A DNA stretch of 64,000 bases, taken from assembly GCF_001270265.1 (NCBI RefSeq), contig NZ_LGAP01000015.1:86096-150095 (forward strand), written 5' to 3'. Below are positions 25,398-34,044 of this stretch, piece by piece; positions within the stretch are counted from its first letter, which is position 1, and every line of letters starts with the position of its first letter. The DNA is from Ensifer adhaerens. Lineage in GTDB: Bacteria; Pseudomonadota; Alphaproteobacteria; Rhizobiales; Rhizobiaceae. Under the pieces are notes generated by a model. That model saw only the letters and a program-made list of their open reading frames with translations. It ran no database searches and had not been told where the DNA came from. Both the position numbers and the translations under genes were made by a program.

Positions 25398-25933
25398 TGG
25401 GGCACTCCTTGCGAGGTCTGAGCCGGTGCGGCGGCGCGGCCGTCTATGTGCCGCGCCATCAGAATTTCGTCGATCTCTTCCTCGCCGTCGAGGAGGCCGC
25501 CCGGAACGCGCCCGATTTCGCGGAACTCTTCGCGCTCGTAGAAACGGATGGCCGTTTCGTTGTCGGCGCGGGCGACGAGCTCCAACATCCGGATGCCGGC
25601 CGAGCGGGCATGGTCGGTCAGATGCGCGAGAAGCGCGCGCGCCACGCCGGAACCGCGCGCCTCGCGGCGCACATAGACCATGATGATGGTGGCACGGTGC
25701 GCCATCCGGCTGGAGCGCTGCCGCATCAGCCCCATGATGCCGACAGGCTCATCCCCGTCGAGTGCGACGAAGACGGTGTTTGCGGTGAGCCTTGCCTGCC
25801 ATTCCGTCGTCGAAAGCCGCGCCCAATCGGCCGCGGTGGAAGCGAAGGCCTGCGGCTCGCGGTGCAGCGCCTCCAGCCGTATGCGGCGGAAGATTTCTAC
25901 GTCGTCCTGATCAAGATGCCTGATGGTGCGCAC
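25394..25933 (-). CDS. GNAT family N-acetyltransferase
   Basis: This 179-aa protein has the GNAT fold. The acetyl-CoA motif A is [28 protein letters not shown] (about residues 90-117), with R/Q-x-x-G-x-G/A as RGSGVA. The C-terminal [20 protein letters not shown] is motif B. The start is a GTG at 25933 with AAAGGGG upstream. It is translationally coupled to the alcohol dehydrogenase gene. The acceptor substrate is unknown. Confidence 0.85.
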   Translation of the reverse strand: MRTIRHLDQDDVEIFRRIRLEALHREPQAFASTAADWARLSTTEWQARLTANTVFVALDGDEPVGIMGLMRQRSSRMAHRATIIMVYVRREARGSGVARALLAHLTDHARSAGIRMLELVARADNETAIRFYEREEFREIGRVPGGLLDGEEEIDEILMARHIDGRAAAPAQTSQGVPQ

Positions 25934-26086
25934 GTCTACCCCTTTTCCCTGCGCGAAAGACTACGCGAGAGGCCGTTCCGGTGCCAGAATGGACGCCATG
26001 ACATTTTTTGATGTACCCATTCACCCCCATGCTGCTTTTTCGAGCTATGGCGGAAGATACGGAAGACAAACGTGAAGGAGACGCCG

Positions 26087-26968
26087 ATGGCCGTCGATAC
26101 ATCCCCCCGCTCAGTGACCTGGACCTATGTCGACGGTGAATGGCTGTCCGGCAATCCGCCGCTGATCGGCCCGACCTCCCATGCCATGTGGCTGGGTTCG
26201 ACCGTGTTCGACGGCGCCCGCTTTTTCGACGGCGTGGCGCCGGACCTCGACCTGCATTGCCAGCGCGTCAACCGCTCGGCAACGGCGCTCGGGCTGAAGC
26301 CGACCATGAAGCCTGAAGAGATCGAGGCCCTGACCTGGGAGGGTGCCAAGAAATTCGACGGCCAAACGGCGCTCTATATCAAGCCGATGTACTGGGCCGA
26401 ACATGGCGCGGCCGGCGTCGTCGCGATCGATCCGGAATCGACCCGCTTCGCGCTGTGCCTGTTCGAGGCGCCGATGGGCAACGGCCATGGCGGCTCGTCG
26501 CTGACGCTGTCGCCGTTCCGCAGGCCGACGCTCGAATCCATGCCGACCGATGCCAAGGCCGGCTGCCTTTATCCCAACAACGCCCGCATCCTGACCGAGG
26601 CGCGCTCGCGCGGCTTTGACAATGCGCTGGTGCGCGACATGCTCGGCAACATCGCCGAAACCGGCTCGTCCAACGTGTTCCTGGTCAAGGATGGCGTCGT
26701 CTTCACGCCGGCTGCCAACCGCACCTTCCTGGCCGGCATCACCCGCTTCCGCGTCATGACGCTGTTGCGCGAAGCCGGGTTCGAGGTCGTCGAAGCGACA
26801 TTGTCGATGGCCGATTTCGAGGCCGCCCACGAGATCTTCACCTCGGGCAACTATTCGAAGGTCTTGCCGGTCACCCGCCTTGACGACCGCGACCTGCAGG
26901 CCGGGCCGATCGCCACCAAGGCGCGTGATCTCTACATGGACTGGGCGCATTCGAACCAGGACGGCTGA
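26087..26968 (+). CDS. Branched-chain amino acid aminotransferase-like (class IV PLP)
   Basis: This 293-aa class IV aminotransferase resembles IlvE and D-amino acid transaminases. The PLP-binding lysine is in TDAKAGCLYPNNARIL (near residue 160). DMLGNIAETGSSNVFLVKDGVV contains the PLP-contacting Glu, and FTPAANRTFLAGITR the phosphate-binding loop. The probable reaction is transamination between branched-chain amino acids and 2-oxoglutarate, but substrate branch cannot be decided from sequence. ATG 26087 has AAGGAG seven nt upstream. Single gene; a second chromosomal ilvE is likely elsewhere. Confidence 0.88.
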   Translation: MAVDTSPRSVTWTYVDGEWLSGNPPLIGPTSHAMWLGSTVFDGARFFDGVAPDLDLHCQRVNRSATALGLKPTMKPEEIEALTWEGAKKFDGQTALYIKPMYWAEHGAAGVVAIDPESTRFALCLFEAPMGNGHGGSSLTLSPFRRPTLESMPTDAKAGCLYPNNARILTEARSRGFDNALVRDMLGNIAETGSSNVFLVKDGVVFTPAANRTFLAGITRFRVMTLLREAGFEVVEATLSMADFEAAHEIFTSGNYSKVLPVTRLDDRDLQAGPIATKARDLYMDWAHSNQDG

Positions 26969-27034
26969 GGATTTCATCAGCGTTTGCGGTGACGGCCGAT
27001 CTCCGGATGAAAGGCTGTCATCGCTCGGCGCGGG

Positions 27035-27916
27035 TCAGTTTGCCCGCGCCACGGTCGTGGCCCAGGTCTCGACGCTGCGCAGCATCGTCGGGGCATGCTC
27101 GGGATCGTCGGCGAGTTCGGCCAGCTCCGACAGCCGATGCATGCCGGTGAGCACTGCGATGCGCCGGCGGTCGAGTGCCAGACCTGTCAGATCTTCATAG
27201 GTTTCGACAATTCGCGCCGTTAGATCCGGAGAAATGAAGCACGAATAGATGAACTCACGGTGAAGCGGGCCGATTCCAGAGTCGGCGAAATCATAGACGC
27301 CGTTGAGCCGGCGCTCCGCATGGTCGAAGGCCATGTTCCAGCCATGGCCATCGAAGAAGCCGTAGGTCGAGCCGTAGGGGTCCGGTCCCAGGCGCTCGAA
27401 GGCTTCGACAGTCTCCGCCGCCAGCGCGTGAAGGGCTGCCGGGAGAGCCGGGAGGGCCTTGCGCCTGATCGTCTCCACTGTTTGCCATTGCTCGACCGGT
27501 CCAGCGCCCGCAGCCGCCATCTGGCCGTCATCGAGCCGGTGAAGCTCGGCGTAAAACTGTCCAAGGTCCCGACCGAGGCCGCGGCGCTCCGTTTCGGAGA
27601 GCTTGTCATAGTCGGCTGTTACCAGATGCTCGCCTTTCAATTTGCCATGCACCGAGAAAAGCGGTGGTCCCTCATGGAGTTTGAGATCGGGAACGGCCAT
27701 CGACACATTGGGGCGGATCGCGGAAAGCAGCGACGCTTCCTTGATCAGCGCCCTCTCGGCGATCTCATGGCGTGGAAACTTGAAGATCAGGCGATCGTCG
27801 ACATCGACGGCGGTTGAATGCCAGCCCGCGGTCGCCAGGCTGAATGCCGACCCGGCAAGATCAGGGAATCCGGCTAGAATCGTTTTGCGCAGGCTATCGA
27901 GTGTCTGATCGTCCAT
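27035..27916 (-). CDS. Aminoglycoside phosphotransferase-family protein
   Basis: This 293-aa protein has the APH/choline-kinase fold. DRLIFKFPRHEIAERALIKEASLLSAI (about 36-62) carries the ATP-anchoring Lys and Glu. The catalytic loop reads YGFFDGHGWNMAFD, in which the usual HxDxxxxN has Phe in place of His while Asp and Asn remain. GVYDFADSG carries the metal-binding Asp. The ATG at 27916 is preceded by AAAGGA, and upstream in-frame residues are not coding-like. The substrate is unknown, and aminoglycoside resistance cannot be assumed. Confidence 0.8.
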   Translation of the reverse strand: MDDQTLDSLRKTILAGFPDLAGSAFSLATAGWHSTAVDVDDRLIFKFPRHEIAERALIKEASLLSAIRPNVSMAVPDLKLHEGPPLFSVHGKLKGEHLVTADYDKLSETERRGLGRDLGQFYAELHRLDDGQMAAAGAGPVEQWQTVETIRRKALPALPAALHALAAETVEAFERLGPDPYGSTYGFFDGHGWNMAFDHAERRLNGVYDFADSGIGPLHREFIYSCFISPDLTARIVETYEDLTGLALDRRRIAVLTGMHRLSELAELADDPEHAPTMLRSVETWATTVARAN

Positions 27917-28094
27917 GGTGTCCTTTGGCGCGTTGAAGTTGGTTTTCCGGTTCTTTCGCCAGGAGACGGCGGCAAGGGCAGGCCAACGCAAATCGTACAC
28001 TTGCTCGGGGCACGACAGGACATGCACTATCGGCATCGCCCGAACCAGTTTGGCAGCCATCGCCGACGATCTGCGATTGTCGAAGGCGGCTGGG

Positions 28095-28433
28095 CTATTG
28101 CTCCGTTGCCGGTGCCACAACCGTGACGGTGTCGGGCGCAAGCTCGCCGCCGATCTCCACTGTCTTCTTCTGCTTGTCGTAGACGCAGATCTGGGTCACG
28201 GCATTTTCTGCACCCTTCGGTTTGCCGGAGACCAGCGCCAGCCCGAAGCTCTCGGAGCCGAATGGGTCGACGACGACGACCGGCTTATCGAGCGAAGGGG
28301 CGGCCGCGATGCATTTCTCCGAAACGTCGGCCCGGAATTCTTCCCAGGCATCGCCGGAGGATGCATGGGCGCCGGTCGCGACAAATCCGGTTGCAGCGAC
28401 AAGGGCAAGGGTCAGGATCGGGCGATGCGGCAT
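28095..28433 (-). CDS. Small exported hypothetical protein
   Basis: This 112-aa protein has a clear signal peptide (MPHRPILTLALVAATGFVATGAHAS, cleavage near residue 24) and a periplasmic part with two cysteines (SEKCIAAAP and TQICVYDKQ) that may form a disulfide. The order VVVDPFGSESFGLALVSG and KKTVEIGGELAP looks like a compact beta domain. I do not recognise a named family. It lies between the phosphotransferase and sodB genes. Confidence 0.72.
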   Translation of the reverse strand: MPHRPILTLALVAATGFVATGAHASSGDAWEEFRADVSEKCIAAAPSLDKPVVVVDPFGSESFGLALVSGKPKGAENAVTQICVYDKQKKTVEIGGELAPDTVTVVAPATEQ

Positions 28434-28655
28434 GGACAGTCCTTATTCTCAAACGGTTGCATTGACCTTCACGCTGCCCGCGAAACGTGGCGCGAATGTG
28501 CTCGGGGCGCGCGCGCTTTCAAAATGATGTTGAAAGTATATTCCGTGGGTTGAGGAAAAATTGGCATTGCATCGGTTGCCTCCTGCAGGGCCGGTGCCTA
28601 TGTTCCCGCTCACAGATTTCCCTGACGAAATCCCATGCCAAGAGGAGATGCCCAC

Positions 28656-29258
28656 ATGGCTTTCGAATTGCCGAACCTTCCCTATGACTACGATGCGCTG
28701 GCGCCCTACATGTCGCGCGAGACGCTCGAATACCACCACGACAAGCACCACCTCGCTTACGTGACCAACGGCAACAAGCTTGCCGAGGAAGCCGGCCTCT
28801 CCGACCTCTCGCTCGAAGAAGTCGTCAAGAAGTCCTACGGTACCAACCAGCCGCTGTTCAACAATGCCGGCCAGCACTACAACCACATCCACTTCTGGAA
28901 GTGGATGAAGAAGGGCGGCGGCGGCACCAGCCTGCCGGGCAAGCTCGACGCAGCCATCAAGTCGGACCTCGGCGGCTACGACAAGTTCCGTGCCGATTTC
29001 ATCGCGGCCGGCACCGGCCAGTTCGGTTCGGGCTGGGCATGGCTTTCGGTCAAGAACGGCAAGCTCGAAATCTCCAAGACCCCGAACGGCGAGAACCCGC
29101 TCGTTCACGGTGCTTCGCCGATCCTCGGCGTCGACGTCTGGGAACATTCCTATTACATCGACTATCGCAACGCGCGTCCGAAGTACCTCGAAGCGTTCGT
29201 CGACAGCCTGATCAACTGGGATTACGTGCTCGAAATGTATGAAGCGGCTTCCAGCTAA
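28656..29258 (+). CDS. sodB: Superoxide dismutase (Fe/Mn type)
   Basis: This 200-aa cytoplasmic enzyme dismutates superoxide to oxygen and hydrogen peroxide. The metal ligands are visible: His in LEYHHDKHHLAYV (about residue 27), His in NNAGQHYNHIHFWKWM (about 80), and Asp and His in GVDVWEHSYYIDYRNARPKYLEAF (about 163 and 167). The length and the motif GSGWAWLSV are canonical. Fe or Mn preference is not certain. ATG 28656 has AGAGGAG upstream, and the gene is monocistronic, closed by a strong terminator. Confidence 0.95.
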   Translation: MAFELPNLPYDYDALAPYMSRETLEYHHDKHHLAYVTNGNKLAEEAGLSDLSLEEVVKKSYGTNQPLFNNAGQHYNHIHFWKWMKKGGGGTSLPGKLDAAIKSDLGGYDKFRADFIAAGTGQFGSGWAWLSVKNGKLEISKTPNGENPLVHGASPILGVDVWEHSYYIDYRNARPKYLEAFVDSLINWDYVLEMYEAASS

Positions 29259-29280
29259 GCCTCCGCAACAATCGACTTCG

Positions 29281-29310
29281 AGACCCGGCGCTTGCGCCGG
29301 GTCTTTTCGT
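29281..29310 (+). terminator. Rho-independent terminator of sodB
   Basis: AGACCCGGCG and CGCCGGGTCT form a perfect 10-bp stem around CTTG, followed by a short T run, starting 22 nt after the sodB stop. Confidence 0.85.
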
Positions 29311-29383
29311 ATGTGGTGGGCACGAGAGGTGGGGTGACCCACCGTCACCAAAGTGTCATCGCGCGGCGCTAGGGAGAGGCACC

Positions 29384-30268
29384 ATGCACGCAGACACACA
29401 GCCTCTCCTCCGCTTTGGCGTGATCGCCGACCCGCAATACGCCGCCGTGGAACCGAACCTCGTCCTCGGTCGCTACTATGCCAACAGCCTCACGAAGCTC
29501 GCCGAAGCGATCGAGACCTTCAATGCAGAAGACCTCGCCTTCGTGGTGACACTCGGCGATATCATCGACCGGGACTGGCAGAGCTTTGACGCGATCCTGC
29601 CGCTCTACGACAGGCTCCGGCACCCTCGGCATTTTCTCCTCGGCAATCATGACTTTCGCGTGGAGCCGGAGAGGCTCGCGCAGGTATTCGGCCGGGTCGG
29701 TATGACCAGCCCATATCAGACATTTTCGGCAGCCGGCTGGCGTTTCGTGCTGGTCGACGGCAACGAGGTCAGCCTCTTCGCTCCGCCGCCGGGCGATCCG
29801 CGGCTTGCCGCGGCCGAGACATGGCTCGCGACGCTGAAGTCCAAGGGAGCGGCCAACGCGCATCCCTGGAATGCCGCGCTCGGCGATCAGCAGTTTGCCT
29901 GGTTGGAAGGAGTGTTGGGCAAGGCGGAAGCTGCCGGCGAACAGGTTGTCGTCATGGGCCACTACCCGGTCTATCCGCCTGATGCTCACAATATGTGGGA
30001 CAGCGAACGCATCGTCGACCTTTTTGGCCGCTTCGAAAATGTCGCCGCCTATTTCTGCGGTCACAATCACGACGGCAACTATGGCCTGCTCGACGGCATG
30101 CATTTCGTCAACATCAAGGGCATGGTCGAAACACCGGATACGACAGCCTATGCGATCGTTGAGGTCCATGCGGGCAGAATGGATATCCGCGGCTACGGGC
30201 GCGAAACGGATCGAACGCTCCAACTGACTGCGGTCACGCCCCGCCTGGCTGCGTCCGCCATCCGCTGA
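29384..30268 (+). CDS. Calcineurin-like metallophosphoesterase
   Basis: This 294-aa protein has the metallophosphoesterase metal-binding motifs in order: GVIADPQY (about residues 12-19), VTLGDIIDRD (about 55-64), LLGNHDF (about 84-90), VMGHYPVYPP (about 190) and FCGHNHDGNYG (about 224-234). The DPQYA variant and overall form resemble Mn-dependent ADP-ribose/CDP-alcohol diphosphatases. No signal peptide is seen. The 3' end overlaps the 3' end of the convergent WYL regulator gene by 35 bp. The substrate is inference. Confidence 0.88.
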   Translation: MHADTQPLLRFGVIADPQYAAVEPNLVLGRYYANSLTKLAEAIETFNAEDLAFVVTLGDIIDRDWQSFDAILPLYDRLRHPRHFLLGNHDFRVEPERLAQVFGRVGMTSPYQTFSAAGWRFVLVDGNEVSLFAPPPGDPRLAAAETWLATLKSKGAANAHPWNAALGDQQFAWLEGVLGKAEAAGEQVVVMGHYPVYPPDAHNMWDSERIVDLFGRFENVAAYFCGHNHDGNYGLLDGMHFVNIKGMVETPDTTAYAIVEVHAGRMDIRGYGRETDRTLQLTAVTPRLAASAIR

Positions 30269-30929
30269 TCCAGAGATCCCTCAGGCCTTCCCCTTCGCCG
30301 GGAAAGAAGTCGTCGGTCGCTTCGCAGTGTTCGACCCGATCGGCGCGGAAGTTGCGGATCGCCTGGCGCAGTTCGCACCAGGCGACGATGTTGGCCGTTT
30401 CCGAATAATAGATCAGCGCGATCGGCCGGATGGTTCGCTCGGTGGCGCGGCCGAGTTCGTCGCGATAGTCGATGCCGAGCTTGCGTTCGTCCCGGATTGC
30501 CCGGCGCACCAGTGCCAGATCGACGCCGGCGGGCGAGGGGGCCACGGTTCCCCAGGCGTGCAGCGCCTGGCTGCGAAAGGCGAGCCGCAGCGGTTCGGGC
30601 ACGGCGCCGGTGATCTTCTGGTTGACGCGGCCGGCCGCCGCCTTCAGCTCCTCGTCTCCCGTACGTGCAAGCAGCGCCAGCGCCAGCACGATCGCCTCGG
30701 TTTCCTCGATCGAGAACATCAGCGGCGGCAGGTCGAAGCCCGGGCGGAGGATGTATCCGATGCCGCGGCCGCCTTCGATCGGCACGCGCATGGCCTGAAG
30801 GGCAGCGATATCGCGGTAGATCGAGCGCGGCGTCACCTCCAGCGTTTCGGCCATATCGGCCGCCGTCACCGGTTTCCGGGCGAGCCGGAGGATCTGGATG
30901 ATCTCGAACAGGCGCGAGGCCTTGCGCAT
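30234..30929 (-). CDS. YafY-type HTH/WYL transcriptional regulator
   Basis: This 231-aa regulator has an N-terminal HTH_11 domain (MRKASRLFEIIQILRLARKPVTAADMAETLEVTPRSIYRDIAALQ, about residues 1-45) and a WYL-type ligand domain (LGIDYRDELGRATERTIRPIALIYYSETANIVAWCELR, about 145-182). The ATG at 30929 has GGAG eight nt upstream. A LysE-type exporter is divergent, with a CTGACA/TGTCAG dyad between, so it probably represses that exporter and itself. Confidence 0.88.
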   Translation of the reverse strand: MRKASRLFEIIQILRLARKPVTAADMAETLEVTPRSIYRDIAALQAMRVPIEGGRGIGYILRPGFDLPPLMFSIEETEAIVLALALLARTGDEELKAAAGRVNQKITGAVPEPLRLAFRSQALHAWGTVAPSPAGVDLALVRRAIRDERKLGIDYRDELGRATERTIRPIALIYYSETANIVAWCELRQAIRNFRADRVEHCEATDDFFPGEGEGLRDLWISGWRTQPGGA

Positions 30930-30957
30930 CGAAAAAACTCCGCCGCATCAAACGCTC

Positions 30958-30975
30958 CTGACAAGACCCTGTCAG
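30958..30975. promoter_or_regulatory. Inverted repeat CTGACA-N6-TGTCAG, likely YafY-type operator
   Basis: The perfect 6-bp arms around AGACCC lie between the divergent WYL regulator and LysE genes. TGACA/TGTCA dyads of this size are typical binding sites of YafY-type regulators. Site assignment is inference from position and symmetry. Confidence 0.55.
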
Positions 30976-31060
30976 TTGCAGGCGCTTATAACATCCAGCA
31001 ACGGATTGAAAAATAAGCAATCCGCTCAGGCAACGATCGAACGGACCTCGGACAACTGAC

Positions 31061-31699
31061 ATGAGCTACTCGGAAAATCTCTGGCTTTTCTTCACCCTTC
31101 TCTTCGGCATCATCATCGTGCCGGGCATGGATATGATCTTCGTGCTGGCGAACTCGCTGACCGGAGGTCGCGCCTCCGGCCTGTCGGCGACAGCCGGCAT
31201 CATGGCCGGCGGCGTGCTGCATACCCTCTATGCCGCGCTCGGGGTCAGCGTCATCCTTCATCTGGTGCCGCAGCTCTTCAACGTCCTGCTCGTCGGCGGT
31301 GCCGCCTATATCGCCTGGATTGGCTATTCCCTTATCCGCAGTTCGATCACCATCGGCGGTATCGACGGCACCGGGCGGCTCTCGCGTTGGGCGAGCTTTC
31401 GCCAGGGCGCTCTCACCAGCCTGATGAACCCCAAGGCCTATCTCTTCATGCTCGCGGTCTATCCGCAGTTTCTGAAGCCGCAATTCGGGCCGGTATGGTC
31501 GCAGGCAGCCGTCATGGCGTTGATGATCGCCACTACCCAGCTCGCCGTCTATGGCGGTTTGGCGCTGGCCGCTGGTCGCGGTCGCGATTTTCTCGTCGGC
31601 AGCCCGGGTGCGACCGTTCTGATCGGCCGCATTGCCGGCTTTGTTCTGGTGCTGGTCGCAGCCTTCACCGTCTGGCAGGGGTGGGCTGGCGGACGGTAG
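31061..31699 (+). CDS. LysE/RhtB family exporter
   Basis: This 212-aa inner-membrane protein has about six hydrophobic segments and the LysE/RhtB features: GIIIVPGMDMIFVLANSLTGGRASGLSATAGIMAGG (about residues 13-50) and RQGALTSLMNPKAYLFMLAVYPQFL (about 113-138). These proteins export amino acids or related metabolites by proton antiport. The divergent WYL-type regulator probably controls it. Confidence 0.9.
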   Translation: MSYSENLWLFFTLLFGIIIVPGMDMIFVLANSLTGGRASGLSATAGIMAGGVLHTLYAALGVSVILHLVPQLFNVLLVGGAAYIAWIGYSLIRSSITIGGIDGTGRLSRWASFRQGALTSLMNPKAYLFMLAVYPQFLKPQFGPVWSQAAVMALMIATTQLAVYGGLALAAGRGRDFLVGSPGATVLIGRIAGFVLVLVAAFTVWQGWAGGR

Positions 31700-31710
31700 A
31701 GTCGCCAAGT

Positions 31711-31740
31711 ATAAACATGATTATAGTAGTCATGTTATAG
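31711..31740. promoter_or_regulatory. Inverted repeat AACATGA-N9-TCATGTT
   Basis: The 7-bp arms (31714-31720 and 31730-31736) lie in a short AT-rich stretch after the LysE gene and 170 bp upstream of the cytochrome gene. It could be a regulator site or a weak terminator. I see no other structure in the 208-bp gap. Confidence 0.35.
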
Positions 31741-31907
31741 GAGCGATGCGGCCGAGACGATCAGGAATCGCGTGGCCGCGTCAAATTATGCTGTTATGAC
31801 AAGGACATCAAAAAAATGTTACTTCCGTCGAAAGGCTAAAATGACATCATGCCGGCGCATTCAACACGAAGGCCGCAGATGCGGATTCGAATGACCGGGA
31901 GATCACA

Positions 31908-32354
31908 ATGAAGATACGCGCCCTTATGCTTGCTGCCGCCCTTGCGGGCCTCGGCGTTACCGCCGTCACTGCGGCCGATGAGCCGCAAGTAGTCCGCCAG
32001 CAATTGATGAAAAAGGTCGGCGCCGCCACGGGTGCGCTCGCGGGAATTGCCAAGGGCGAAAAGCCGTATGATTCTGAGATCGTCAAGGCATCGCTGACGA
32101 CCATCTCTGAAACGGTCAAGATGTTCCCCGACCATTTCCCCGCCGGCTCCGAAACCGGTTCGGAGACGGAAGCAAGCCCGAAGATCTGGGAAAATATGGA
32201 TGACTTCAAAGCCAAGGCAACCAAGCTTGGCGTCGATACGGATGCCGTTCTGGCTCAGCTTCCGGCAGATCAGGCGGGTGTGGGCGCCGCCTTGGGCGTG
32301 CTTGGCAAGGACTGCGGCAGCTGTCATGAGACCTACCGTTTGAAGAAGAACTGA
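31908..32354 (+). CDS. Cytochrome c' / c-556 family protein
   Basis: This 148-aa periplasmic protein has a signal peptide (MKIRALMLAAALAGLGVTAVTAAD, cleavage near residue 22) and a four-helix cytochrome c' layout with the heme motif CGSCH (residues 136-140) near the C-terminus, the family's position. The segment ASPKIWENMDDFKAKATKL is typical of c-556/c'. Roles in the family include electron transfer and NO binding. GGGAGAT precedes the ATG. A second cytochrome gene follows 165 bp downstream. Confidence 0.92.
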   Translation: MKIRALMLAAALAGLGVTAVTAADEPQVVRQQLMKKVGAATGALAGIAKGEKPYDSEIVKASLTTISETVKMFPDHFPAGSETGSETEASPKIWENMDDFKAKATKLGVDTDAVLAQLPADQAGVGAALGVLGKDCGSCHETYRLKKN

Positions 32355-32380
32355 CGATAGGTCTACTTCTTAGAGAATTG

Positions 32381-32420
32381 CCTCAATGCGCCGGCTTTCG
32401 CCGGCGCATTGAGGCTGTTG
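32381..32420 (+). terminator. Hairpin after cytochrome c' gene
   Basis: CCTCAATGCGCCGGC and GCCGGCGCATTGAGG form a perfect 15-bp stem with a TTTC loop, 26 nt after the stop, followed by CTGTTGTTGT. The stem is very stable but the T tract is weak; it may be a terminator or a stabilising 3' structure. Confidence 0.65.
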
Positions 32421-32519
32421 TTGTGACGGCAGGGACGTCACGCTCGTCGCGGTTTGCCGCGTTACTTTGAGTGTGAGCGAAGCTCTCGGGTTAAGGTTGT
32501 GCAGTTGAAAGGCAGCTTG

Positions 32520-33434
32520 ATGGGCCGACGGATTAGAAAGCTGGTCTCGGGTCTCGTGTTTCTGGGTCTCGTCGGCGGCGCGGCGTTCTGGTGGGTGACG
32601 AAGCCGGCGCCCTGGGCTGCCGATCATTGGGAGGGTCTCGGCGAACCGGATCTGGCCAATGGCGAGCAGATCTTCTGGGCGGGCGGTTGCGTCAGCTGTC
32701 ATGCGAAACGGGGCAGCGAAGGCGACGCCCGGCTCGTTCTTGCCGGCGGCCCGCCGCTGAAAAGCCCGTTTGGTACCTTTCACGCACCCAATATCTCGCC
32801 TGATGAAACGGCCGGCATCGGCGGCTGGACGCTTGCCGAGTTCGGCAATGCCATGACGCGGGGCGTCGGCCGAAACGGCGAGCATCTCTATCCATCTTTC
32901 CCTTACGCCTCCTACGCGCGGATGGCGCCAAAGGATATCAACGACCTCTGGGGCTACATGAGAACGCTGCCGAAAAGCAGCGACGTTGCGCCAGGACACG
33001 AATTGCCGTTCCCCTACAATATGCGGCTGGCGCTCGGCGGCTGGAAGCTGCTGTTCCTCACCGACAAACCGCGGGTGGCTGTCGATACCTCCGACCCGAA
33101 ACTCGGACGTGGACAATACCTTGTCGAGGGGCCGGGGCATTGCGGCGAGTGCCATACGCCGCGAAACGCGCTCGGCGGCTTCGAGCCGGGCCAATGGCTG
33201 GCAGGCGCACCAAACCCGGAAGGCAAGGGACGCATCCCCAACATCACGCCAGGCTCGAAAAGCATCGGCGGCTGGAGCGCTTCCGACATTGCCTCCTATC
33301 TCGAAACCGGTTTCACACCGGAATTCGATTCCGTCGGTGGCTCCATGGTCGAGGTTCAGAAGAACATGGCGAAGCTGACTGCTGCTGATCGCGAGGCGAT
33401 TGCCGCCTATCTCAAGGCCATTCCCACGCTCTGA
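32520..33434 (+). CDS. Di-heme cytochrome c, alcohol/gluconate dehydrogenase-subunit type
   Basis: This 304-aa membrane-anchored cytochrome has an N-terminal hydrophobic helix (LVSGLVFLGLVGGAAFWWV, about residues 8-26) and two heme motifs, CVSCH (57-61) and CGECH (208-212). SPDETAGIGGWTLAEFGNAMTRGVGRNGEHLYPSFPYASYARM is typical of cytochrome subunits of membrane dehydrogenases, which usually carry three hemes. Here only two are seen, so it may act alone in electron transfer. The ATG at 32520 has AAAGG eight nt upstream. No dehydrogenase catalytic subunit is adjacent. Confidence 0.88.
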   Translation: MGRRIRKLVSGLVFLGLVGGAAFWWVTKPAPWAADHWEGLGEPDLANGEQIFWAGGCVSCHAKRGSEGDARLVLAGGPPLKSPFGTFHAPNISPDETAGIGGWTLAEFGNAMTRGVGRNGEHLYPSFPYASYARMAPKDINDLWGYMRTLPKSSDVAPGHELPFPYNMRLALGGWKLLFLTDKPRVAVDTSDPKLGRGQYLVEGPGHCGECHTPRNALGGFEPGQWLAGAPNPEGKGRIPNITPGSKSIGGWSASDIASYLETGFTPEFDSVGGSMVEVQKNMAKLTAADREAIAAYLKAIPTL

Positions 33435-33452
33435 CGATGCGCTTTGGTTTGC

Positions 33453-34034
33453 TCATGCCGCCGTCGTGACGGCCGCATGCTCGCGGCCATAGAGCGCGGC
33501 ATAGCCGTCGAGTTCGGGCGAGCCGAGGCCGAGGGCGCGAAAGATCTCGACCGCAAAGGTGACCGGTGCGGTGCCGGCGGCCGTGACAATGCGGTCGCGG
33601 CTGAGAGCCTGCGGCTGATCGCGATAATAGCCGTGGCCGCGATAGCCGGCGAGCGGCGCAAGGCTGTCCGCACTGTTTCCGGTGTGGTCGATGGCGTCGA
33701 GAATTCCGCTCGATGCCAGTGCATCGACGCCGCCGCAGATTGCGGCGACCAGCCGTTTTTGCCGATGAAAGGAACGGATCGTGGCGGAGAGGTTGGGGGC
33801 GTCGGCGGTTCCCCAGATCGCGCCGCCACAGATCACCAGGCCGTCGAAGCCCGCAGGGTCAAGCGCGTCGATCGACAGATGCGCGGAGACGTCGAGGCCG
33901 CCCATTGACGTCACCGGCGCGCCGTCCAAGGTGGCGACGTCGATATCGACGTCGAGGTGAGTGCGCGCCGCCGCCATCAACAGCGCGCATTCCCAATCCG
34001 CAAACCCTTCGTGAAGCACGATTGCAAGTCGCAT
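33453..34034 (-). CDS. DJ-1/PfpI family protein
   Basis: This 193-aa protein has the DJ-1/PfpI (class I glutamine amidotransferase-like) fold. The nucleophile elbow is RLVAAICGGVDALASSGIL, with the Cys near residue 101, and LVICGGAIWGT is the preceding conserved strand. Family members include chaperones, deglycases and proteases; which applies is unclear. I start at ATG 34034 (MRLAIVLHEGF) with GAGG eight nt upstream. It follows a GNAT gene whose stop at 34045 is 11 bp upstream, so they are one operon. Confidence 0.88.
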   Translation of the reverse strand: MRLAIVLHEGFADWECALLMAAARTHLDVDIDVATLDGAPVTSMGGLDVSAHLSIDALDPAGFDGLVICGGAIWGTADAPNLSATIRSFHRQKRLVAAICGGVDALASSGILDAIDHTGNSADSLAPLAGYRGHGYYRDQPQALSRDRIVTAAGTAPVTFAVEIFRALGLGSPELDGYAALYGREHAAVTTAA

Positions 34035-34044
34035 CGCCTCATCC

